Below, piece by piece: positions 36,119 to 48,515 of a stretch of 64,000 bases of DNA (the first letter of the stretch is position 1; each line of letters starts with the position of its first letter). Where the stretch lies: NCBI GenBank assembly GCA_963853835.1, contig OY970830.1, forward strand, positions 48,622,401 through 48,686,400, given 5' to 3'. The stretch comes from Calendula officinalis. Its lineage: Eukaryota; Streptophyta; Magnoliopsida; Asterales; Asteraceae. Below the pieces are notes generated by a model. That model was not told where the DNA came from. It made no database searches and saw nothing but the letters and a program-made list of their open reading frames with translations. The translations under genes and the position numbers were made by a program.

Positions 36119-38551
36119 TTGGATATTGAAGAGTTCGGGCCGAAGAGGGATGTTCGGGCCGAAGTGGTGTTCGGGCCGAAGTGGGATGTTCGGGCCGAAG
36201 TGGTATTCGGGCCGAAATGGTGTTCGGGCCGAAGTTCGGTGTTCGGGGATGATGTTCGGGCCGAGGTTGAAGTTCGGGCCGAGGTCAGAGTTCGGGCCGA
36301 GGTTGAACTTCTGGCCGAGGTTGAAGTTCGGGCCGAAAATGAAGTTCGCGCCGGGAACAGTGAAGAGTTCGGGCCGAACTTGTTCTTGGCAGTGACGAAC
36401 GAACCAGCTATTTTGGTTACTCGTTGGCGTGAAACGGACACCCGAGCTGAAAGTTATGAATGTTTTAGTATAGCACCTTTTGTCACACAATCTTTGATAC
36501 TCAAGAGTTCGGGCCGAAGAGGGATGTTCGGGCCGAAGTGGTGTTCGGGACAAAGTGGGATGTTCGGGCCGAAGTGGTGTTCGGGCCGAAGTGGTGTTCG
36601 GGCCGAAGTTCGGTGTTCGGGCCGAGGATGATGTTCGGGCCGAGGTTGAAGTTCGGGCCGAGGTCGGAGTGCGGGCCGAGGTCGGAGTTCGGGCCGAGGT
36701 TGAAGTTCGGGCCGAGGTTGAAGTTCGGGCCGAAAATGAAGTTCGGGCCGGGAACAGTGAAGAGTTCGGGCCGAACTTGTTCTTGGCAGTGACGAACGAA
36801 CCAGCTATTTTGGTTACTCGTGGGCGTGAAACGGACACCCGAGCTGAAAGTTATGAATGTTTTAGTATTGCACATTTTGTCACACAATCTTGGATATTGA
36901 AGAGTTCAGGCCGAAGAGGGATGTTCGGGCCGAAGTGGTGTTCGGGTCGAAATGGGATGTTCGGGCCGAAGTGGTGTTCGGGCCGAAGTTCGGTGTTTGG
37001 GGCTGAGGATGATGTTCGGGCCGAGGTTGAAGTTCGGGCCGAGGTCGGAGTTCGAGCCGAGGTTGAAGTTCGGGCCGAGGTTGAAGTTCGGGCCGATGAA
37101 GTTCGGGCCGGTAAAAGTGAAGAGTTCGGGCCGAACTTGTCACACAATCTTGGATATTGAAGAGTTCGGGCCGAAGAGGGATGTTCGGGCCGAAGTGGTG
37201 TTCGGGCCGAAGTCGGAAGTGGTGTTCGGGCCGAAGTTCGGTGTTCGGGCCGAGGATGATGTTCGGGCCGACGTTGAAGTTCGGGCCGAGGTCGGAGTTC
37301 GGGCCGAGGTTGAAGTTCGGGCCGGGAACAGTGAAGAGTTCGGGCCGAACTTGTTCTTGGCAGTGACGAACGAAACAACTATTTTGGTTACTCGTGGGCG
37401 TGAAACGGACACCCGAGCTGAAAGTTATGAATGTTTTAGTATAGCACCTTTTGTCACACAATCTTGGATATTGAAGAGTTCGGGCCGAAGAGGGATGTTC
37501 GGGCCGAAGTCGTGTTCGGGCCGAAGTCGTGTTCGGGCCGAAGTGGGATGTTCGGGCCGAAGTGGTGTTCGGGCCGAAGTCGGAAGTGGTGTTCGGGCCG
37601 AAGTTCGGTGTTCGGGCCGAGGATGATGTTCGGGCCGACGTTGAAGTTCGGGCCGAGGTCGGAGTTCGGGCCGAGGTTGAAGTTCGGGCCGGGAACAGTG
37701 AAGAGTTCGGGCCGAACTTGTTCTTGGCAGTGACGAACGAACCAACTATTTTGGTTACTCGTGGGCGTGAAACGGACACCCGAGCTGAATGTTATGAATG
37801 TTTTAGTATAACACCTTTTGTCACACAATCTTGGATATTGAAGAGTTCGGGCCGAAGAGGGATGTTCGGGCCGAAGTGGTGTTCGGCCCGAAGTGGGATG
37901 TTCGGGCCGAAGTGGTGTTCGGGCCGAAGTGGTGTTCGGGCCGAAGTTCGGTGTTCGGCCCGAGGATGATGTTCGGGTCGAGGTTGAAGTTCGTGCCGAG
38001 GTCGGAGTTCGGGCCGAGGTTGAAGTTCGGGCCGAGGTTGAAGTTCGGGCCGGGAACAGTGAAGAGTTCGGGCCGAACTTGTTCTTGGCAGTGACGAACG
38101 AACCAGCTATTTTGGTTACTCGTGGGCGTGAAACGGACACCCGAGCTGAAAGTTATGAATGTTTTAGTATAGCACCTTTTGTCACACAATCTTGGATATT
38201 GAAGAGTTCGGGCCGAAGAGGGATGTTCGGGCTGAAGTCGTGTTCGGGCCGAAGTCGTGTTCGGGCCGAAGTGGGATGTTCGGGCCGAAGTGGTGTTCGG
38301 GCCGAGGATGATGTTCGGGCCGAGGTTGAAGTTCGGGCCGAGGTCGGAGTTCGGGCCGAGGTTGAAGTTCGGGCCGAGGTTGAAGTTCGGGCCGAAAATG
38401 AAGTTCGGGCCGGGAACAGTGAAGAGTTCGGGCCGAACTTGTTCTTGGCAATGACGAACGAACCAGCTATTTTGGTTACTCGTGGGCGTGAAACGGACAC
38501 CCGAGCTGAAAGTTATGAATCTTTTAGTATAACACCTTTTGTCACACAATC
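36119..38551. repeat. Mosaic segment with a truncated monomer
   Basis: Boundaries are at 36119, 36493, 36890, 37150, 37464, 37831 and 38192. Types are D-T-CA-S-S/R-P-V. Relative to 28521-30655 it has a 103-bp deletion in the CA monomer spacer and a longer fifth monomer (367 against 326 bp) with GAAGTCGTG units joined to GAAGTCGGAAG units. The CA monomer also reads GGGCCGATGAAG, having lost AAA and six nearby bases or an equivalent short piece. Confidence 0.83.
36890..37149. repeat. Truncated monomer (260 bp) with 103 bp of spacer deleted
   Basis: The sequence jumps from CCGAACTTGT to CACACAATCTTGG at 37,137-37,141. The lost part is everything in the spacer from TCTTGGCAG to the TTTTG before TCACAC. 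TTGT is present at both ends of the deleted segment, so the junction has 4 bp of microhomology. The partner monomer at 29292 is intact (363 bp). Confidence 0.88.
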
Positions 38552-40102
38552 TTGGATATTGAAGAGTTCGGGCCGAAGTGGGATGTTCGGGCCGAAGTGG
38601 TGTTCGGGCCGAAGTGGGATGTTCGGGCCGAAGTGGTGTTCGGGCCGAAGTGGGATGTTCGGGCCGAAGTGGTGTTCGGGCTGAAGTGGTGTTCGGGCCG
38701 AAGTTCGGTGTTCGGGCCAAGGATGATCTTCGGGCCGAGGTCGGAGTTCGGGCCGAGGTTGAAGTTCGGGCCGAGGTTGAAGTTCGGGCCGAAAATGAAG
38801 TTCGTGCCGGGAAAAGTGAAGAGTTCGGGCCGAACTTGTTCTTGGCAGTGACGAACGAACCAGCTATTTTGGTTACTCGTGGGCGTGAAACGGACACCCG
38901 AGCTGAAAGTTATGAATGTTTTAGTATAACACCTTTTGTCACACAATATTGGATATTGAAGAGTTCGGGCCGAAGAGGGATGTTCGGGCCGAAGTGGTGT
39001 TCGGGCCGAAGTGGGATGTTCGGGCCGAAGTGGTGTTCGGGCCGAAGTGGTGTTCGGGCCGAAGTTCGGTGTTAGGGCCGAGGATGATGTTCGGGCCAAG
39101 GTTGAAGTTCGGGCCGAGGTCGGAGTTCGGGCCGAGGTTGCAGTTCGGGCCGAGGTTGAAGTTCCGGCCGACAATGAAGTTCGGGCCGAAAATGAAGTTC
39201 GGGCCGGGAACAGTGAAGAGTTCGAGCCGAACTTGTTCTTGGCAGTGACGAACGATCCAGCTATTTTGGTTACTCGTGGGCGTGAAACGGACACCCGAGC
39301 TGACAGTTATGAATGTTTTAGTATAGCACCTTTTGTCACACAATCTTGGATATTGAAGAGTTCGAGCCGAAGAGGGATGTTCGGGCCGAAGTGGTGTTCG
39401 GGCCGAAGTGGGATGTTCGGGCCGAAGTGGTGTTCGGGCCGAAGTGGTGTTCGGGCCGAAGTGGTGTTCGGGCCGAAGTTCGGTGTTCGGGCCGAGGATG
39501 ATGTTCGGGCCGAGGTTGAAGTTGGGGCCGAGGTCGGAGTTCGGGCCGAGGTTGAAGTTCGGGCCGAGGTTGAAGTTCGGGCCGAAAATGAAGTTCGGGC
39601 CGGGAACAGTGAAGGGTTCGGGCCGAACTTGTTCTTGGCAATGACGAACGAACCAGCTATTTTGGTTACTCGTGGGCGTGAAACGGACACCCGAGCTGAA
39701 AGTTATGAATGTTTTAGTATAGCACCTTTTGTCACACAATCTTGGATATTGAAGAGTTCGGGCCGAAGTGGGATGTTCGGGCCGAAGTGGTGTTCGGGCC
39801 GAAGTGGGATGTTCGGGCCGAAGTGGTGTTTGGGCTGAAGTGGTGTTCGGGCCGAAGTTCGGTGTTCGGGCCAAGGATGATCTTCGGGCCGAGGTCGGAG
39901 TTCGGGCCGAGGTTGAAGTTCGGGACGAGGTTGAAGTTCGGGCCGAAAATGAAGTTCGTGCCGGGAAAAGTGAAGAGTTCGGGCCGAACTTGTTCTTGGC
40001 AGTGACGAACGAACCAGCTATTTTGGTTACTCGTGGGCGTGAAACGGACACCCGAGCTGAAAGTTATGAATGTTTTAGTATAACACCTTTTGTCACACAA
40101 TA
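38552..40102. repeat. I-A-G run followed by a second I
   Basis: Boundaries are at 38552, 38949, 39346 and 39742 (397, 397, 396, 361 bp). The I monomers at 38552 and 39742 lie 1,190 bp apart and start GAAGTGGGATG in place of GAAGAGGGATG. The spacers after the A and G monomers introduce GACGAACGATCCAGC and GCTGACAGTTATG, variants that spread through the rest of the array to 55 kb. Confidence 0.83.
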
Positions 40103-41702
40103 TTGGATATTGAAGAGTTCGGGCCGAAGAGGGATGTTCGGGCCGAAGTGGTGTTCGGGCCGAAGTGGGATGTTCGGGCCGAAGTGGTGTTCGGGCCGAA
40201 GTGGTGTTCGGGCCGAAGTTTAGTGTTCGGGCCGAGGATGATGTTCGGGCCGAGGTCGGAGTTCGGGCCGAGGTCGGAGTTCGGGCCGAGGTTGCAGTTC
40301 GGGCCGAGGTTGAAGTTCCGGCCGACAATGGAGTTCGGGCCGAAAATGAAGTTCGGGCCGGGAATAGTGAAGAGTTCGGGCCGAAATTGTTCTTGGCAGT
40401 GACGAACGATCCAGCTATTTTGGTTACTCGTGGGCGTGAAACGGACACCCGAGCTGACAGTTATGAATGTTTTAGTATAGCACCTTTTGTCACACAATCT
40501 TGGATATTGAAGAGTTGGGGCCGAAGAGGGATGTTCGGGCCGAAGTGGTGTTCGGGCCGAAGTGGGATGTTCGGGCCGAAGTGGTATTCGGGCCGAAATG
40601 GTGTTCGGGCCGAAGTTCGGTGTTCGGGGATGATGTTCGGGCCGAGGTTGAAGTTCGGGCCGAGGTCGGAGTTCGGGCCGAGGTTGAAGTTCGGGCCGAA
40701 AAATGAACTTCGGCCGGGAACATTGAAGAGTTCGGGCCGAACTTGTTCTTGGCAGTGACGAACGAACCAGCTATTTTGGTTACTCGTTGACGTGAAACGG
40801 ACACCCGAGCTGAAAGTTATGAATGTTTTAGTATAGCACCTTTTGTCACACAATCTTTGATACTGAAGAGTTCGGGCCGAAGAGGGATGTTCGGGCCGAA
40901 GTGGTGTTCGGGTCGAAGTGGGATGTTGGGGCCGAAGTGGTGTTCGGGCCGAAGTGGGATGTTCGGGCCGAAGTGGTGTTCGGGCCGAAGTGGTGTTCGG
41001 GCCGAAGTTCGGTGTTCGGGCCGAGGATGATGTTCGGGCCGAGGTTGAAGTTCGGGCCGAGGTCGGAGTTCGGGCCGAGGTTGCATTTCGGGCCGAGGTT
41101 GAAGTTCCGGCCGACAATGAAGTTCGGGCCGAAAATGAAGTTCGGGCCGGGAACAGTGAAGAGTTCGGGCCGAACTTGTTCTTGGCAGTGACGAACGATC
41201 CAGCTATTTTGGTTACTCGTGGGCGTGAAACGGACACCCTAGCTGACAGTTATGAATGTTTTAGTATAGCACCTTTTGTCACACAATCTTGGATATTGAA
41301 GAGTTGGGGCCGAAGAGGGATGTTCGGGCCGAAGTGGTGTTCGGGCCGAAGTGGGATGTTCGGGCCGAAGTGGTGTTCGGGCCGAAGTGGTGTTCGGGCC
41401 GAAGTGGTGTTCGGGCCGAAGTTCGGTGTTCGGGCCGAGGATGATGTTCGGGCCGAGGTTGAAGTTCGGGCCGAGGTCGGAGATCGGGCCGAGGTTGCAT
41501 TTCGGGCCGAGGTTGAAGTTCCGGCCGACAATGAAGTTCGGGCCGAAAATGAAGTTCGGGCCGGGAACAGTGAAGAGTTCGGGCCGAACTTGTTCTTGGC
41601 AGTGACGAACGAACCAGCTATTTTGGTTACTCGTGGGCGTGAAACGGACACCCGAGCTGAAAGTTATGAATGTTTTAGTATAACACCTTTTGTCACACAA
41701 TA
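40103..41702. repeat. 4-monomer HOR (1,600 bp), copy 1
   Basis: Boundaries are at 40103, 40500, 40856 and 41289 (397, 356, 433, 414 bp), order A-D-T-A-like. The D monomer has GGGCCGAAAAATGAACTTCGG, an extra A followed by a changed core, and starts GAGTTGGGGCC. The T monomer is a 433-bp chimera: T-type entry, then GTTGCATTTC and TTCCGGCCGAC of the A type. Confidence 0.87.
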
Positions 41703-43248
41703 TTGGATATTGAAGAGTTCGGGCCGAAGAGGGATGTTCGGGCCGAAGTGGTGTTCGGGCCGAAGTGGGATGTTCGGGCCGAAGTGGTGTTCGGGCCGAA
41801 GTGGTGTTCGGGCCGAAGTTTGGTGTTCGGGCCGAGGATGATGTTCGGGCCGAGGTCGGAGTTCGGGCCGAGGTCGGAGTTCGGACCGAGGTTGCAGTTC
41901 GGGCCGAGGTTGAAGTTCCGGCCGACAATGAAGTTCGGGCCGAAAATGAAGTTCGGGCCGGGAATAGTGAAGAGTTCGGGCCGAACTTGTTCTTGGCAGT
42001 GACGAACGATCCAGCTATTTTGGTTACTCGTGGGCGTGAAACGGACACCCGAGCTGACAGTTATGAATGTTTTAGTATAGCACCTTTTGTCACACAATCT
42101 TGGATATTGAAGAGTTGGGGCCGAAGAGGGATGTTCGGGCCGAAGTGGTGTTCGGGCCGAAGTGGGATGTTCGGGCCGAAGTGGTATTCGGGCCGAAATG
42201 GTGTTCGGGCCGAAGTTCGGTGTTCGGGGATGATGTTCGGGCCGAGGTTGAAGTTCGGGCCGAGGTCGGAGTTCGGGCCGAGGTTGAAGTTCGGGCCGAA
42301 AAATGAACTTCGGCCGGGAACATTGAAGAGTTCGGGCCGAACTTGTTCTTGGTAGTGACGAACGAACCAGCTATTTTGGTTACTCGTTGGCGTGAAACGG
42401 ACACCCGAGCTGAAAGTTATGAATGTTTTAGTATAGCACCTTTTGTCACACAATCTTTGATACTGAAGAGTTCGGGCCGAAGAGGGATGTTCGGGCCGAA
42501 GTGGTGTTCGGGTCGAAGTGGGATGTTTGGGCCGAAGTGGTGTTCGGGCCGAAGTGGGATGTTCGGGCCGAAGTGGTGTTCGGGCCGAAGTGGTGTTCGG
42601 GCCGAAGTTCGGTGTTCGGGCCGAGGATGATGTTCGGGCCGAGGTTGAAGTTCGGGCCGAGGTCGGAGTTCGGGCCGAGGTTGCATTTCGGGCCGAGGTT
42701 GAAGTTCCGGCCGACAATGAAGTTCGGGCCGAAAATGAAGTTCGGGCCGGGAACAGTGAAGAGTTCGGGCCGAACTTGTTCTTGGCAGTGACGAACGATC
42801 CAGCTATTTTGGTTACTCGTGGGCGTGAAACGGACACCCGAGCTGACAGTTATGAATGTTTTAGTATAGCACCTTTTGTCACACAATCTTGGATATTGAA
42901 GAGTTCGAGCCGAAGAGGGATGTTCGGGCCGAAGTGGTGTTCGGGACGAAGTGGTGTTCGGGCCGAAGTGGTGTTCGGGCCGAAGTTCGGTGTTCGGGCC
43001 GAGGATGATGTTTGGGCCGAGGTTGAAGTTCGGGCCGAGGTCGGAGTTCGGGCCGAGGTTGAAGTTCGGGCCGAGGTTGAAGTTCGGGCCGAAAATGAAG
43101 TTCGGGCCGGGAACAGTGAAGAGTTCGGGCCGAACTTGTTCTTAGCAATGACGAACGAACCAGCTATTTTGGTTACTCGTGGGCGTGAAACGGACACCCG
43201 AGCTGAAAGTTATGAATGTTTTAGTATAGCACCTTTTGTCACACAATC
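41703..43248. repeat. 4-monomer HOR (1,546 bp), copy 2
   Basis: Boundaries are at 41703, 42100, 42456 and 42889 (397, 356, 433, 360 bp). The first three monomers match copy 1 at offset 1,600 nearly base for base. The fourth is replaced by a G-type monomer with GTTCGAGCCGAAGAGGG and TTTGGGCC, the form that recurs at 46298. Confidence 0.87.
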
Positions 43249-45106
43249 TTGGATATTGAAGAGTTCGGGCCGAAGTGGGATGTTCGGGCCGAAGTGGTGT
43301 TCGGGCCGAAGTGGGATGTTCGGGCCGAAGTGGTGTTTGGGCTGAAGTGGTGTTCGGGCCGAAGTTCGGTGTTCGGGCCAAGGATGATCTTCGGGCCGAG
43401 GTCGGAGTTCGGGCCGAGGTTGAAGTTCGGGCCGAGGTTGAAGTTCGGGCCGAAAATGAAGTTCGTGCCGGGAAAAGTGAAGAGTTCGGGCCGAACTTGT
43501 TCTTGGCAGTGACGAACGAACCAGCTATTTTGGTTACTCGTGGGCGTGAAACGGACACCCGAGCTGAAAGTTATGAATGTTTTAGTATAACACCTTTTGT
43601 CACACAATATTGGATATTGAAGAGTTCGGGCCGAAGAGGGATGTTCGGGCCGAAGTGGTGTTCGGGCCGAAGTGGGATGTTCGGGCCGAAGTGGTGTTCG
43701 GGCCGAAGTGGTGTTCGGGCCGAAGTTTGGTGTTCGGGCCGAGGATGATGTTCGGGCCGAGGTCGGAGTTCGGGCCGAGGTCGGAGTTCGGGCCGAGGTT
43801 GCAGTTCGGGCCGAGGTTGAAGTTCCGGCCGACAATGAAGTTCGGGCCGAAAATGAAGTTCGGGCCGGGAATAGTGAAGAGTTCGGGCCGAACTTGTTCT
43901 TGGCAATGACGAACGATCCAGCTATTTTGGTTACTCGTGGGCGTGAAACGGACACCCGAGCTGACAGTTATGAATGTTTTAGTATAGCACCTTTTGTCAC
44001 ACAATCTTGGATATTGAAGAGTTCGGGCCGAAGAGGGATGTTCGGGCCGAAGTGGTGTTCGGGCCGAAGTGGGATGTTCGGGCCGAAGTGGTATTCGGGC
44101 CGAAATGGTGTTCGGGCCGAAGTTCGGTATTCGGGGATGATGTTCGGGCCGAGGTTGAAGTTCGGGCCGAGGTCGGAGTTCGGGCCGAGGTTGAAGTTCG
44201 GGCCGAAAAATGAAGTTCGGGCCGGGAACAGTGAAGAGTTTGGGCCGAACTTGTTCTTGGCAGTTACGAACGAACCAGCTATTTTGGTTACTCGTTGGCG
44301 TGAAACGGACACCCGAGCTGAAAGTTATGAATGTTTTAGTATAGCACCTTTTGTCACACAATCTTTGATACTGAAGAGTTCGGGCCGAAGAGGGATGTTC
44401 GGGCCGAAGTGGTGTTCGGGACGAAGTGGGATGTTCGGGCCGAAGTGGTGTTCGGGCCGAAGTTCGGTGTTCGGGCCGAGGATGATGTTCGGGCCGAGGT
44501 TGAAGTTCGGGCCGAGGTCGGAGTTCGGGCGGAGGTTGAAGTTCGGGCCGAGGTTGAAGTTCGGGCCGAAAATGAAGTTCGGGCCGGGAACAGTGAAGAG
44601 TTCGGGCCGAACTTGTTCTTGGCAGTGACGAACGAACCAGCTATTTTGGTTACTCGTGGGCGTGAAACGGACACCCGAGCTGAAAGTTATGAATGTTTTA
44701 GTATAGCACATTTTGTCACACAATCTTGGATATTGAAGAGTTCAGGCCGAAGAGGGATGTTCGGGCCGAAGTGGTGTTCGGGCCGAAGTGGGATGTTCGG
44801 GCCGAAGTGGTGTTCGGGCCGAAGTTCGGTGTTCGGGCCGAAGTTCGGTGTTCGGGCCGAGGATGATGTTTGGGCCGAGGTTGAAGTTCGGGCCGAGGTC
44901 GGAGTTCGGGCCGAGGTTGAAGTTCGGGCCGAGGTTGAAGTTCGGGCCGAAAATGAAGTTCGGGCCGGGAACAGTGAAGAGTTCGGGCCGAACTTGTTCT
45001 TGGCAATGACGAACGAACCAGCTATTTTGGTTACTCGTGGGCTTGAAACGGACACCCGAGCTGAAAGTTATGAATGTTTTAGTATAACACCTTTTGTCAC
45101 ACAATC
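43249..45106. repeat. 1,858-bp HOR, copy 1 (I-A-D-T-CA)
   Basis: Boundaries are at 43249, 43610, 44007, 44364 and 44726 (361, 397, 357, 362, 381 bp). It is nearly identical to 46658-48515 at offset 3,409. A clear difference is GGGCGGAGG near 44,529 where the other copy has GGGCCGAGG. The last monomer carries a doubled GAAGTTCGGTG unit, making it 381 bp. Confidence 0.9.
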
Positions 45107-46657
45107 TTGGATATTGAAGAGTTCGGGCCGAAGTGGGATGTTCGGGCCGAAGTGGTGTTCGGGCCGAAGTGTGATGTTCGGGCCGAAGTGGTGTTTGGGC
45201 TGAAGTGGTGTTCGGGCCGAAGTTCGGTGTTCGGGCCAAGGATGATCTTCGGGCCGAGGTCGGAGTTCGGGCCGAGGTTGAAGTTCGGGCCGAGGTTGAA
45301 GTTCGGGCCGAAAATGAAGTTCGTGCCGGGAAAAGTGAAGAGTTCGGCCCGAACTTGTTCTTGGCAGTGACGAACGAACCAGCTATTTTGGTTACTCGTG
45401 GGCGTGAAACGGACACCCGAGCTGAAAGTTATGAATGTTTTAGTATAACACCTTTTGTCACACAATATTGGATATTGAAGAGTTCGGGCCGAAGAGGGAT
45501 GTTCGGGCCGAAGTGGTGTTCGGGCCGAAGTGGGATGTTCGGGCCGAAGTGGTGTTCGGGCCGAAGTGGTGTTCGGGCCGAAGTTTGGTGTTCGGGCCGA
45601 GGATGATGTTCGGGCCGAGGTCAGAGTTCGGGCCGAGGTCGGAGTTTGGGCCGAGGTTGCAGTTCGGGCCGAGGTTGAAGTTCCGGCCGACAATGAAGTT
45701 CGGGCCGAAAATGAAGTTCGGGCCGGGAATAGTGAAGAGTTCGGGCCGAACTTGTTCTTGGCAGTGACGAACGATCCAGCTATTTTGGTTACTCGTGGGC
45801 GTGAAACGGACACCCGAGCTGACAGTTATGAATGTTTTAGTATAGCACCTTTTGTCACACAATCTTTGATACTGAAGAGTTCGGGCCGAAGAGGGATGTT
45901 CGGGCCGAAGTGGTGTTCGGGTCGAAGTGGGATGTTTGGGCCGAAGTGGTGTTCGGGCCGAAGTGGGATGTTCGGGCCGAAGTGGTGTTCGGGCCGAAGT
46001 GGTGTTCGGGCCGAAGTTCGGTGTTCGGGCCGAGGATGATGTTCGGGCCGAGGTTGAAGTTCGGGCCGAGGTCGGAGTTCGGGCCGAGGTTGCATTTCGG
46101 GCCGAGGTTGAAGTTCCGGCCGACAATGAAGTTCGGGCCGAAAATGAAGTTCGGGCCGGGAACAGTGAAGAGTTCGGGCCGAACTTGTTCTTGGCAGTGA
46201 CGAACGATCCAGCTATTTTGGTTACTCGTGGGCGTGAAACGGACACCCGAGCTGACAGTTATGAATGTTTTAGTATAGCACCTTTTGTCACACAATCTTG
46301 GATATTGAAGAGTTCGAGCCGAAGAGGGATGTTCGGGCCGAAGTGGTGTTCGGGACGAAGTGGTGTTCGGGCCGAAGTGGTGTTCGGGCCGAAGTTCGGT
46401 GTTCGGGCCGAGGATGATGTTTGGGCCGAGGTTGAAGTTCGGGCCGAGGTCGGAGTTCGGGCCGAGGTTGAAGTTCGGGCCGAGGTTGAAGTTCGGGCCG
46501 AAAATGAAGTTCGGGCCGGGAACAGTGAAGAGTTCGGGCCGAACTTGTTCTTGGCAATGACGAACGAACCAGCTATTTTGGTTACTCGTGGGCGTGAAAC
46601 GGACACCCGAGCTGAAAGTTATGAATGTTTTAGTATAGCACCTTTTGTCACACAATC
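45107..46657. repeat. Interposed 4-monomer unit (1,551 bp, I-A-T-G)
   Basis: Boundaries are at 45107, 45468, 45865 and 46298 (361, 397, 433, 360 bp). It interrupts the run of 5-monomer units and resembles 41703-43248 with the D monomer removed (the 433- and 360-bp monomers correspond to 42456 and 42889). Together with the preceding block it forms a 3,409-bp superunit. Confidence 0.87.
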
Positions 46658-48515
46658 TTGGATATTGAAGAGTTCGGGCCGAAGTGGGATGTTCGGGCCG
46701 AAGTGGTGTTCGGGCCGAAGTGGGATGTTCGGGCCGAAGTGGTGTTTGGGCTGAAGTGGTGTTCGGGCCGAAGTTCGGTGTTCGGGCCAAGGATGATCTT
46801 CGGGCCGAGGTCGGAGTTCGGGCCGAGGTTGAAGTTCGGGCCGAGGTTGAAGTTCGGGCCGAAAATGAAGTTCGTGCCGGGAAAAGTGAAGAGTTCGGGC
46901 CGAACTTGTTCTTGGCAGTGACGAACGAACCAGCTATTTTGGTTACTCGTGGGCGTGAAACGGACACCCGAGCTGAAAGTTATGAATGTTTTAGTATAAC
47001 ACCTTTTGTCACACAATATTGGATATTGAAGAGTTCGGGCCGAAGAGGGATGTTCGGGCCGAAGTGGTGTTCGGGCCGAAGTGGGATGTTCGGGCCGAAG
47101 TGGTGTTCGGGCCGAAGTGGTGTTCGGGCCGAAGTTTGGTGTTCGGGCCGAGGATGATGTTCGGGCCGAGGTCGGAGTTCGGGCCGAGGTCGGAGTTCGG
47201 GCCGAGGTTGCAGTTCGGGCCGAGGTTGAAGTTCCGGCCGACAATGAAGTTCGGGCCGAAAATGAAGTTCGGGCCGGGAATAGTGAAGAGTTCGGGCCGA
47301 ACTTGTTCTTGGCAATGACGAACGATCCAGCTATTTTGGTTACTCGTGGGCGTGAAACGGACACCCGAGCTGACAGTTATGAATGTTTTAGTATAGCACC
47401 TTTTGTCACACAATCTTGGATATTGAAGAGTTCGGGCCGAAGAGGGATGTTCGGGCCGAAGTGGTGTTCGGGCCGAAGTGGGATGTTCGGGCCGAAGTGG
47501 TATTCGGGCCGAAATGGTGTTCGGGCCGAAGTTCGGTATTCGGGGATGATGTTCGGGCCGAGGTTGAAGTTCGGGCCGAGGTCGGAGTTCGGGCCGAGGT
47601 TGAAGTTCGGGCCGAAAAATGAAGTTCGGGCCGGGAACAGTGAAGAGTTTGGGCCGAACTTGTTCTTGGCAGTTACGAACGAACCAGCTATTTTGGTTAC
47701 TCGTTGGCGTGAAACGGACACCCGAGCTGAAAGTTATGAATGTTTTAGTATAGCACCTTTTGTCACACAATCTTTGATACTGAAGAGTTCGGGCCGAAGA
47801 GGGATGTTCGGGCCGAAGTGGTGTTCGGGACGAAGTGGGATGTTCGGGCCGAAGTGGTGTTCGGGCCGAAGTTCGGTGTTCGGGCCGAGGATGATGTTCG
47901 GGCCGAGGTTGAAGTTCGGGCCGAGGTCGGAGTTCGGGCCGAGGTTGAAGTTCGGGCCGAGGTTGAAGTTCGGGCCGAAAATGAAGTTCGGGCCGGGAAC
48001 AGTGAAGAGTTCGGGCCGAACTTGTTCTTGGCAGTGACGAACGAACCAGCTATTTTGGTTACTCGTGGGCGTGAAACGGACACCCGAGCTGAAAGTTATG
48101 AATGTTTTAGTATAGCACATTTTGTCACACAATCTTGGATATTGAAGAGTTCAGGCCGAAGAGGGATGTTCGGGCCGAAGTGGTGTTCGGGCCGAAGTGG
48201 GATGTTCGGGCCGAAGTGGTGTTCGGGCCGAAGTTCGGTGTTCGGGCCGAAGTTCGGTGTTCGGGCCGAGGATGATGTTTGGGCCGAGGTTGAAGTTCGG
48301 GCCGAGGTCGGAGTTCGGGCCGAGGTTGAAGTTCGGGCCGAGGTTGAAGTTCGGGCCGAAAATGAAGTTCGGGCCGGGAACAGTGAAGAGTTCGGGCCGA
48401 ACTTGTTCTTGGCAATGACGAACGAACCAGCTATTTTGGTTACTCGTGGGCTTGAAACGGACACCCGAGCTGAAAGTTATGAATGTTTTAGTATAGCACC
48501 TTTTGTCACACAATC
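46658..48515. repeat. 1,858-bp HOR, copy 2 (I-A-D-T-CA)
   Basis: Boundaries are at 46658, 47019, 47416, 47773 and 48135 (361, 397, 357, 362, 381 bp). The CA monomer has the doubled GAAGTTCGGTG unit and the spacer variant GTGGGCTTGAAACG shared with copy 1. Confidence 0.92.
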
